Source: Xestospongia bergquistia
Taxonomy: Eukaryota; Porifera; Demospongiae; Haplosclerida; Petrosiidae
Assembly: GCA_963965975.1 (NCBI GenBank)
Contig: OZ014421.1
Span: 1,369,001 to 1,433,000, forward strand
Direction: 5' to 3'
DNA length: 64,000 nucleotides
Of the stretch, positions 23,182 through 32,845 are shown in pieces. Within the stretch, counting starts at the first letter, position 1, and every line of letters begins with the position of its first letter. The position numbers were made by a program, and so were the translations under genes. Under the pieces are notes generated by a model that saw nothing but the letters and a program-made list of their open reading frames with translations, was not told the DNA's origin and ran no database searches.

Positions 23182-23928
23182 GTGATGAAGAGTGAGATAG
23201 AGATAACTGATGAGGTCCTTGGAAAAGGTGGTTGGGGAGAAGTCAAGGTAGCTAAGTTTCGAGGCCTTAGAGTAGCTGCCAAATGTCTTCATGAAGTTAT
23301 CCTGTCACCATATAACATATCAGTTTTTACAAGAGAAATGGAGATTGCTGCTCGAATACGTCATCCCAATCTCCTCCAGTTCATAGCAGCTACTCAAGTG
23401 GGAACTCCTATCATTCTCTCAGAATTAATGCCTACTAGCCTTCGTAAAGAGCTCGAAGCTGGTCCTCTATCCTATCTTGCTGTTCTCACTATCAGTGAAG
23501 ATATAGCCTGTGGTCTCAACTATCTCCACCTTTTTAAACCAGATCCCATACTACATAGAGATGTTAGCACTGCTAATGTCCTTCTTACATATGGCCAGTT
23601 TGGGTGGAGAGCCAAGGTATCAGACTATGGCTCAGCTAATCTTCAACCAATGATTGGACAAACTGTCCATCCAGGTAATCCAGTTTATTCTGCTCCAGAA
23701 TCTGGTGTACCAAGAGAGCATTCTCCTGCAATGGATGTTTATAGTTATGGTGTTGTCTTGATTGAGATGATGATCTGTCGTATTCCTGATATAGCAGAGA
23801 GACAATTTCATATTAACGCCATTCAACCACCAATGTTTAAAGCTATTATTGAACGTTGTTTGAAGGAGAATCGTAGAGAACGTCCAACAATGTCAGAGAT
23901 CATAACAGACCTCAATGAAAGTATATAG
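23182..23928 (+). CDS. K1 kinase domain (TKL-like), downstream of an in-frame stop
   Basis: 248 codons in the same frame as the upstream coiled coil, separated only by the TAA at 23152. Kinase landmarks: glycine loop GKGGWGEV, VAAK lysine, REMEIAARIRHPN (helix C), LHRDVSTANVLL catalytic loop with Asp and Asn, SDYGSAN in place of DFG, YSAPES for APE, MDVYSYGVVLIEM (subdomain IX) and RRERPTMSEI at the end. All catalytic residues are present; Tyr replaces Phe in DFG, as in K3. The family looks TKL-like. Whether it is made as a separate protein from M23182 or is dead is not decidable here. Confidence 0.75.
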   Translation: MMKSEIEITDEVLGKGGWGEVKVAKFRGLRVAAKCLHEVILSPYNISVFTREMEIAARIRHPNLLQFIAATQVGTPIILSELMPTSLRKELEAGPLSYLAVLTISEDIACGLNYLHLFKPDPILHRDVSTANVLLTYGQFGWRAKVSDYGSANLQPMIGQTVHPGNPVYSAPESGVPREHSPAMDVYSYGVVLIEMMICRIPDIAERQFHINAIQPPMFKAIIERCLKENRRERPTMSEIITDLNESI

Positions 23929-25282
23929 TATACAATAATTAGTATGTATTATATTTTTCATAGTGACCTTATTATAATAGTTAAGTCATTTTACTGTTAT
24001 GTATGACCATTATAATTGTATTACTATATTTTGTCATTTGACTGTATTAGTAACAGAATCTATAGATAATTCCCATTATTGTTATAAAATAATTTTGTAT
24101 TTATTAGTCTTAATTTTTCCTGAATCATTTTAGTCAATAAATAGACTGCAACTAGAAGATAGCATTGTCTTATGGACAGCAATTGAATCTAATATATTAA
24201 AAACATTTATAAAAATAACAAATTTGACCTTTTCAAAATGTTTCCACCGAATCATTTGACAGAGGAACATTTGAAACTAAGTTCTTTGAATTGGAACATA
24301 GATTGTATCATGTTAACATTGAATATTTGAGTGCTTCCTGTTGCATAATAGATAGTTCGTTGATAGTATTCATGGACAGTCTAAAGAGGACTAGTGACTG
24401 CTATATGACTATAGCAGTCACTAGTCCTCACAATCAATATTTCTTTTTCAATTCTTTAGCACTTTCTCAAATTTGAGAAAGTGCTAAAGAATTGAAAAAG
24501 AAATTTAATAAAAGCCATGCATAGTTCTGGTGAGGTGTCCTCAATGACTATGAATAATATTTTGCCATATATTCCTACAAGTACTTATAGTGGGCGTCAA
24601 TTTCATATTTTATGACATTTCATGACTGAAACATTAAGTATAAGTATATAATATATTTATGTTGAGTTTAGAAATCTCTAGACTTCTCTAGAACTTAGAG
24701 CCTTTGATTGGTCACATGCAACTAAGTGATTATGGTACAATATATAGGTAATAATATTTATTGGTTGTTTAATGTTTATGGTTATTTTATGCAGGTTATT
24801 TAATTTGGTTTTTTGTAAGTTGGAAAATCAAAAAATTGAAATGGATACACAGCACAAAGATATTTATATATATAATTATATGCATGTGGCCTGATTTGCA
24901 ATTAATAAGGGACTATTCTGGCAAAACGTCTGTGATAATGTATAGTCTGGAGGAGGTATATAATAACTTTCTCTTCAAGAATTATTATTTTACAAAAAGT
25001 GGAGAGGTGAATGTGTGAATAATAAAAAGGCATCTCTCATTGTATGCTTATATAACTTGAGTTGAACTGGCAGTTTGACATTGTTGATTCAATTTAGTAT
25101 GCTGAAATACTTTCTTGAAGATTATTAAAATTGTTCTGTCCTTTCTTTGTCTTAATATATGTGCTGTCCAAGATGAGCCCAAAAATGCTAAACAGATAAA
25201 TATTTTTACCTATTATCTATATTAATATTCTAGAAATTGTCTAATAATATACGTAATGTTGATTTTTTCCTCTACTTAATAG
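23929..25282. other. K1 3' flank with palindromes
   Basis: 24135-24740 is shared with 18830-19400. It contains two perfect palindromes (24386-24429 and 24439-24504), annotated separately. A single decayed end of the TGTGACCTGATT MITE family occurs near 24880-24945. No gene is seen. Confidence 0.6.
24386..24504. repeat. Two adjacent perfect palindromes (fold-back duplication)
   Basis: 24386-24405 and 24410-24429 are 20-bp perfect inverted arms with a 4-base loop. 24439-24471 and 24472-24504 are 33-bp perfect arms with no loop. The paralogous flank near 19090-19165 has only one orientation of these words, so the inverted segment (about 24410-24471) was added here, probably by template switching. 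Confidence 0.85.
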
Positions 25283-25540
25283 ATGCTAGTGATCCACTCA
25301 GCAAAAAGACACCATAAGCAAACTTATCAACCTGCTAATTTATATTAAATATGAGTGAGAAGCAATAGGCATTACATTAGATATTTGAACAAGTCTTTTG
25401 CTTTTCTACAACAAGGTAAAGAAGACAAGATCAAATTATCAGAATTGTTGAAAACTGGTATGATACTATGCCAATAAAGATCTCATGGCAAGCAGTTCTT
25501 GATGTAATTAATGGGCCCATTGTAGATATATATGTTCAGT
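25283..25540 (+). pseudogene. Relic Death-domain exon downstream of K1
   Basis: Degenerate copy of the last exon of K2 (30252-30556): 'gatgctagtgatccactc' opens like K2's DTSDPL, and later words spell WYDTMP, ISWQAVLDVINGPIV against K2's WFYTMP, ITWNTVLTVIEGPIV. Several stops and frame breaks are present. It implies that the ancestral locus here carried a Kelch/Death gene tail. Confidence 0.7.
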
Positions 25541-25779
25541 GCTGTTGGGATACAAAACCATGCTAAGACATCTTTCCGTGATATATAGCTTCAATAGACA
25601 AAAGTTGCTCTTTTTGAAGAAATAGATTTGGCCTTTTTAGCTGCTTTAGAGCTTAGAGTAGAGTAGCTTCTATCAGTACTACAAGTAGCCATCACAGTTT
25701 GACATTGCGGTAGAAGGATTTTGACGTCATAGTTGAGGGAGGATTCCTAAAGTATACTATTTTCCAAGAAATCTGTGGA

Positions 25780-25924
25780 AATTAAACGCATGCGCAAACA
25801 GTAGTTACCAGTTTTTTTTTTCGCGAACGCCTGGATAAGAGGCTACATTATCCTCCGGCTCTCGTGCAAAGGAAGTGTTTAGTTAGAGAGCCCTAGCAAG
25901 GATTAATTAGTGTATCGAAGCAAG
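25780..25924 (+). promoter_or_regulatory. Candidate promoter and non-coding first exon of K2
   Basis: A locally GC-richer patch with a GCATGCGCA word (25788-25796, like an NRF-1 site) and several CpGs, then a stretch ending in a consensus donor 'caa|gtaagt' at 25924. The next good acceptor with an immediate ATG is 'catag|ttatg' at 27322. It may therefore be the transcription start of K2. This is inference from signals only. Confidence 0.35.
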
Positions 25925-26360
25925 TAAGTGTCTCTTCTCAAGTAAAGATATACATAGTTATTATAGAATATTCGAATTGACTATATAAAGACATAATTTG
26001 TATAATATTATAACGTTATCAAAGCTTCAATTGGCAGTACTTCCTTTATTTAATCTATTGTATTTGATGGCGATACTGCTCCTTAAGTTTATGCTTCATC
26101 TGGATATCCAGCAGAAAATTAACGAAATTAATACTATTATATAACTAGACGTTAACCCCAAACTTTGAAAACTGACTATAATTATTATTAACTTTCATTA
26201 AAATATGACATTTCTCTAGCAACTTCTTAGCCTAGATAACGTTTTGATCTTAAGAATTGTATAATGATGTGATATCATCACAATTAGGGCCAATTCTAGT
26301 TTGGTAATTATTTACAAATTCACCAAATTAAATCATACTAGCCAAATTATATTCTACATA

Positions 26361-26593
26361 TGTGACCTGATTGGCAAAAAGGGACGTCTTCTGTCAAAAT
26401 ATTTGTGACCTGATTTTTGAACAAACTGCTGCTTAAACATCTCACTTTTGTATACATACAGTTGGTATATATGCATAACTACACTACATGTATGCAAACT
26501 TGTTTTTGGCATGTTTAAACAGTGTTTTTTTTTTCACAAATCAAGTCACAATAGTTGTGAAAGAAGTGGTCCCTTTTTGCTATTCAGATCACA
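26361..26593. mobile_element. MITE with ~65-bp inverted repeats
   Basis: The left end (TGTGACCTGATTGGCAAAAA...) and the complement of the right end (TGTGATCTGAATAGCAAAAA...) pair over ~65 bp, including a second internal GTGACCTGATT word. Another copy fills 1-86 and a single decayed end lies near 24884. An ATA direct repeat may be the target duplication. Confidence 0.7.
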
Positions 26594-27324
26594 ATATATT
26601 TAAATAATATTTTGTATACTTTAACATTTCAAAGCAGGCAAATTTTTCATATATCACTAAATTTACTTGCCTTGAAATTTAGTTTGCTATAGTCAGACTC
26701 ACTAATGACAAAGTCATAAACTGTTCTCTACAAAGAAAGTATCTTTATATGCTGTGCAGAATTTATGTGAATTACTCACAATAAAGTAGTTACATATTTA
26801 TCTTTACAGCTAGTGTATAGAGTAAAGGATGAGATGTTGTAGAGGAGTAACTGTTGCTGTTATTCCTACAACACATTGATTGAAATTCATGTAGTGGGAA
26901 GATCTATTCAATATCTCATTAGTCATGTGAAATAATTTTAATGAATGCTGGAATGTTTTTGAGGCCTGTCGCTATGTAATCTGAGGCTTTATTGTGTCAT
27001 TGTGTATAATGACTGTATGTCAGTATACAAAATTATAATTGAAATAGAACATTTCTATTGTAAATACTATTAAATATAATTATTTAGAGTTGATGTATGT
27101 AACTATGAATCAAACATCTGTTTTAACGGTGCTTAAAAAGTTTTATCATGCATGCCATATAATTACTTTATCTAATATGATTTTAATATTCTTATTTCCT
27201 TATGACTTATGTACATGGCATTGCATTTGACTGCATGAGTCATGTTTAAAAAGCAATGCACAAGCTGCAATGTGCTTTGATACATTGTAGATCTCCTAAC
27301 ACCGTCTTTTCTTATTTCATAGTT

Positions 27325-27553
27325 ATGATTGATATCTCCCAATGGAGAGTGAGCATTGGATCGTGGGTCTGTCATCAAAAATCATACAGTAGTGCTGACA
27401 CTAAAGACTCTCCACCTATTGACAACAACATTGGAATAGATGGAAACACTGTGATTAGGAAGATCAGAGATGTAACATTTCTTCTAGGACTCTTTTTCTT
27501 ACTTCTGCTCATTTTATCAGGAGATATTGAACTCAATCCTGGTCCTAGAACAG
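27325..27553 (+). other. 2A-like ribosome-skipping leader exon
   Basis: The peptide ends with D-I-E-L-N-P-G-P, matching the 2A consensus D-x-E-x-N-P-G-P, preceded by about 14 mostly hydrophobic residues (LLGLFFLLLLILS), as in active 2A peptides. If it works, translation yields an N-terminal leader of ~73 residues and a Kelch/Death protein beginning with Pro. Such motifs are known in non-LTR retrotransposons and at the N-termini of some sea-urchin NLR proteins. It could alternatively be a retrotransposon fragment, but no reverse transcriptase is nearby. Confidence 0.75.
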
Positions 27554-30500
27554 GTAATGCTATAAAATTTGTTAGGAATTTAACTAACAGGAGAATGAGA
27601 GACAAATATAAATGTCTTTGATATAATTAGGTCATACGCAAGTTTAAGTTATTGTGTGTTTACAATGTATATTATTAATTATGTTACAATGTGTAAGTCA
27701 ACAAGAAAAATAACTACTCTTACAGCAATACATGATCATAGACATTAGACACACATGCATGCATTTGTTACTTGTTTGTGTAGTCAATCAATTTATCACA
27801 TAGAAGTGAGCCAAATTCTAAGACAAGCTAATATCAATTTAGAAAATTACTGATGACACAGTTACTGTAAAATATAAGATACTTAGCTGTTTAAGTAAGC
27901 AAAGGGACAGTAGGTGAAATGAAATGTAGGCATATGGCAGTTGTAATAAACACTGTGATTAGGTGTGATTAGTCAATTATATTATAATGAGCCACACCCT
28001 CTTCTTTTTGCACGCAAGTCATTCTATTGCTCAACCAACTTCAGAAAAAATGAAATCATGTACTAAATAAACTTAAGCTTAATAATTTAATTTTTAATTA
28101 ATGTTACAATAATCTCTAATCTTTTATTATGCGTCATGTTTTACAGATTATTATGTACCTGCAAAGAGGGAGTGTCACTCCACACATATAGTGGGTGACT
28201 ACCTCTACATGTGGGGTGGTAGCATAGATGGTCTTCCTAAGGTACATGATAATGAAGTCAAACAGAGGCTGACCTCTGTTATTGAGTTATTCCACTTACC
28301 TACTGCTAAGTGGAAACAACAACCAACTAATGGGAAACAACCACTGGGTGTCACCCGCTATGCCTCTACAGTTATTGGTAACAGGATCTACTACTTTGGA
28401 GGCTATTGTTATCATGATATGTGTCATCATAATAGCCTCAACTTGTTAACAACAGACTCACTCACGTGGTTTAATCTATTCTCTACCAATCCCGATAATG
28501 GTCCAATGTTAAAGTCATCCAGTGGGATGATACCTTTTATATTGGATGGAGAGGACTATTTACTAGTAGTTGGTGGATTTGGTCCACGTCCTAAGTCTCC
28601 ACAACCTGGTGCTCAATATCATTCCAGTAGTAAACGTTTACATGAGTTCTTTATTGCTAAATTTATAAATGTTGATATTTTTACTAATGAGCATCATTAT
28701 TATAAGTTATCCAGTGGTAAGAGGATCAATATATCATATTATCAGTATATTATTTATCAAGTACAATTTTATAAATGTATTTCAGGTCAGTGGATAGTAC
28801 CAGATGTCATTGGAGAAGGCCCACCTCCTTGTCATGGTTTCACTCTTACACCACTACCAGGTAGCAATATAGAGCTGTATTTTTTGGTGGTATTACTTCT
28901 AATGGATATTGTAACACTGTCTACTTAGGAGAGTGCATGAAGGCTGGAGTGGTGAGTATTTACATATATATGTACTATTATATGTTTCAGAGAAAAACTT
29001 TTTTGTACAATATATTAGAAAAAACTACACTAGTAAGGCTCTTGCATTTGTTATATGATATCATATTAAATCTATGGGTTATAAGGAACTAACTATGAAT
29101 GATCAAATGATCTCTATTTGTGGATGTCATTTTAAATTTTCAAGAGAACTATTTTTAAAAAAAATATTGGTACAATATTTGTGTACATATTCTTGTCTAC
29201 CAGTTATTGTGTAGAATTTTCTAACTTTTCTACCTATAGCAATGGCAAAAGTTAAGTCAGCCACGTTCAAGGTCAATAAAATGGCCTCATAGTAAATGGA
29301 ATCATGCTGCTACTGTAATTGGTGATCAGCATGTGATGGTGGTGAGTGGATATGAAGACTCCATAAGTAATTTTTCTGACGGCTGGTTATTTAACGTTAG
29401 TACAAAGACATGGAAAAAGGTTAGTTAGTGCTTATTGAAGAAAATGTATTCCCTGATGTTACATATATAATGACTAGTTTTGTAGTAAAATCATAGCATC
29501 ATTATTATACGGTCATATAGTACGCTATATTCCATCTTATAGCTTGATCTACCAAAATCAATGACTAAGAGATGGGGCCACACCCTCTCAGTATGGAATG
29601 TGCTACCTACAGTTGTATTGGTAGTACAATTTGGAGGCTTTAGCCTTTTATCTGGTAAACTCAGTGATCCTACAATGATACAACTTAGTAAGTATTGTCT
29701 ATTTATTTTTGTAGTTCTGTACACACCCACACACATAATTAAGACATGCACATCAACTGTTCATATACAAATTTGTTTCATAATTTAATACTATTGCAAC
29801 ATTCTATATTTCTCACTATAGTATGTAATGACGACCAGTGGTCTATAGAAAAAGTAATTACTAACCTGAATTCAAGTGAAGAATATCAGCTTAAGCTTAA
29901 GCTACGACAAGAGACATCTTTACAACCTTCTGAGAGACATGAAAAATCTCAACTTACTGTACAGTCTCCTACAAGTCTTCAACCATGTTTACCACATTGT
30001 AAGTTATGAGAGAAAGATTAGGAAAATGAACATTTTTAACTAAAAAAAAAACTTTCATTTCATTGTTAAGAGCTCATGAATATAACGTTATAGTTATTAG
30101 TAAATTAGTTACATATTATTTTGTATCATAGCTCAACCAACCAAGCTTACTGTTTCTGACACTTCAGCTGCTAAATATTCATCAACTCTAGCTCAGCCCC
30201 ATCATGGTAATGATCAATACATTATAACAAGCCATTCTCTATACTATATAGATACTAGTGATCCACTTCTCAAGACACCAAAATGCAGTGATCTTATTAG
30301 TCTTCTAGCTGAAATTAACCACGAATGGGAAAGTATTGGTACTGCATTAGAGGTTCCTTTGGATGTTTTGGGCAGTTTACGAACCAGTAATCAAAACGAT
30401 AAAATAAAACTTATCCGAGTTATTGATAGCTGGTTTTATACTATGCCCACAGAGATAACTTGGAATACAGTTCTCACTGTAATTGAGGGACCAATTGTCA

Positions 30501-30556
30501 ATAACAGAAAAATAGGAAAAAAGATACGTGACTTTCTAGCAAACCCAGACAATTAA
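27325..30556 (+). CDS. K2: 2A-like leader, Kelch propeller, Death domain
   Basis: Proposed exons: 27325-27553, 28147-28716, 28786-28951, 29240-29419, 29543-29687, 29822-29998, 30132-30206 and 30252-30556. Exon 1 starts directly after an acceptor-like 'catag', encodes a leucine-rich hydrophobic run and ends with GDIELNPGP-RT; its phase-1 donor fits Kelch exon 2 exactly (T-DYYVP). The Kelch blades match K1. Exon 7 is a short Ser/Thr/Pro linker. Exon 8 encodes a Death-domain fold (WESIGTALEV, LIRVIDSWF, ITWNTVLTVIEG), with no kinase. Exon 3 is out of frame: 166 nt, with a T-run at about 28877-28883 where paralogs read LLFGG. So it is either a recent pseudogene or a homopolymer sequencing error. 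Confidence 0.6.
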
Positions 30557-32845
30557 TATGTTAATATACTTGTATCTTTTAGTGTGTTTTTTGAAACCTT
30601 TGTGTAGACAGCTATTATAGGATATATGTGTGATGATTATAATAATATTAATATATTTGGAAATGCATGAATATAATTATTATTAGCTACAAACAATGTT
30701 CTTGTGTAACTTTTTTCATATATAAATTTTGTAATTACAAGTTATTAATTATAATTTACTAAGTTCATCTTTAAATGAAGTTCACCTCTTCCTTCTATTG
30801 TCAAGATTTCATTTGATGGACAGTCTTTATATAGATGTCTATTTATTTGCTATACTTCAAAAAAGATTGTTAGTTGTTCTATATAGAGTGAGTATCTCTT
30901 ATCCGGAGACTGCGTTAGTTTGACTGGCTATATTTTCAGAGGATGCAGTACATAGAACATTTTAATATTATATACTTTGAGACACTGTCCTTAGTATAGA
31001 GGTGTCCTCAATATAGAGGTTGTATAATACACTAATGTATTAATTAGTATGGGACTACACAATGAGTTTTGAATATAGAGGATGTCCATTATTGGTAAAT
31101 ATGTATTAAATTAATATCGCAACAGTCTGTCTACCTTCTGTCTCTCTCTCTCTAATGTTATGTTTTCCTGATGGCTATCTAACTAACCTACAGGTTAATG
31201 TATTAGATCAAGTGCCCAGATTATAGAGGATGTCCTAAATGCAGTGTGTTCTTTCTAAGAGGTTCTACTATATCATATTTTAGTCTTTATTACTACTGCC
31301 AATGGTTCATCTTTAGTCAAGATAGTTAATTCTTATGTTATATGTGGTATTAAACAGTTCAGTCACTCAACATTTTGTTAATTTAATAAGTTAATAATAT
31401 TAACAGTAGAGGCTATCCTTTATTGAAGGTTCCACATTATTACATGATATATTTCACTTTCATTTAATCTTATAACTGTTACTATTGAGTTAGAAGGTCC
31501 TATGGTTTCCATAGCAACACATACTCTACTACATTGTGGTCTACTACATGTATTAGTCCCATGTGCCATTCATTGTAACTAGGGTTGTTACATTAATTGC
31601 TATTATGTGGTAATGGCCCATAGATGGTCTAGTCTCCTACAAGATTCAAAAACAAGACTTCACTATGTTTTAGTTTAGTAGTTTTGAACTCCCTGAGAAC
31701 ATACTAAATGGAGTGTCTAGGAGATAATACCCCTTTCTATTGCACTATAACTAAAGCATTCAAAAACTCTTTTATGTAATTTCTATACCATTGTTCATGC
31801 TACTCTAATATTTTGTAGTAACAGCCTTGTAATAATTTTCTAAAATGCTATATGGAATTTTTAAAGTAGTTAGCTATATCTGTCCTTGTTAAGAGACATT
31901 AGTTTTGCTGGTCTCAAATGTTGCATCATATTTTAAAAATGTTATAGTAATACCACTTGTTTTACTAGTACATATACACACATAAAGTGATAAATCTCTT
32001 GTTGTTTTACAGTTTGAAAACGTTTCTGAATACAACCAATTATATTTTAAAATATGACATGATATGACCAGTAATTACCAGTTCATCTGTTCTTAAAGAA
32101 AATAATGACATGTTAGTTACCATGACAACAGTGTTACATGAACTTTAATTCTTAGGTCTAGTAACTTTTTCTTTACAAAATAAGTGAGTGTCCTGTCTTA
32201 TAATTCTAACATAATATGTATACAATGTAACATGTATATGACCTATTATTATTGTATCTAATATCTACTGATCACATCAGGTTACTTCAGTATTGTGTAG
32301 TTAACCTTTCCCATAACTTCTGATGACACTAATCTCTACTACTGGTAGTGCTACTAATGTATCTCTTAAAAATATAATAGTAAATGATTGATATATAGTG
32401 ACTGACTAACACCATTTATTGTGGACTTTTGAAGATAAACACCTTTCACTATAGTAGTTAATATAGTTGCAAAATTAGATCACACAAATAATGTCATAAT
32501 TGCAGTAGCTTAATTTGTGGTTACTAGAAATCTTATGAAATTATCACAACTACTAATAGACTACTAATTTTTAGGTGATAAATTTTGAAGGTTTTCTTCT
32601 AACATAACCAATAACCACAGAGTTATGATGAGATTCTATACTAACACCTTGTAAGTTACAAACGGTGGCCTGTCACTTGCATCCGGTTTATACTACTATG
32701 ATATTTACAATTAGTGATGTGAACTTACAGTATTTCTATCTTATAGAAGGCTGCAGTATACAAATTATTTATCTTGCTTGTTCATCAGTTTGACATTAAT
32801 TCTCTATTGTTCATCTGATCTTTCACTGTCAAGTCTGCAGTCATC
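30557..32845. other. Spacer between K2 and beta-helix gene D
   Basis: No gene is seen. About 30985-31090 holds a dispersed repeat ('agaggtgtcctcaatataga' with 'agtatgggacta') also found near 18360-18470, 52133-52200 and 62680-62760. From about 31860 it is the 5' flank shared with the region before gene F (38266-38890 and 40010-40340) and, inverted, with the 5' flanks of B and C. Confidence 0.6.
32742..32755 (+). promoter_or_regulatory. Core promoter motif of gene D
   Basis: TATAGAAGGCTGCA, ~100 bases before the ATG at 32846; one base differs from the family consensus. It is followed by the family's conserved leader region ('ttctctattgttcatctgat'). Confidence 0.6.
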
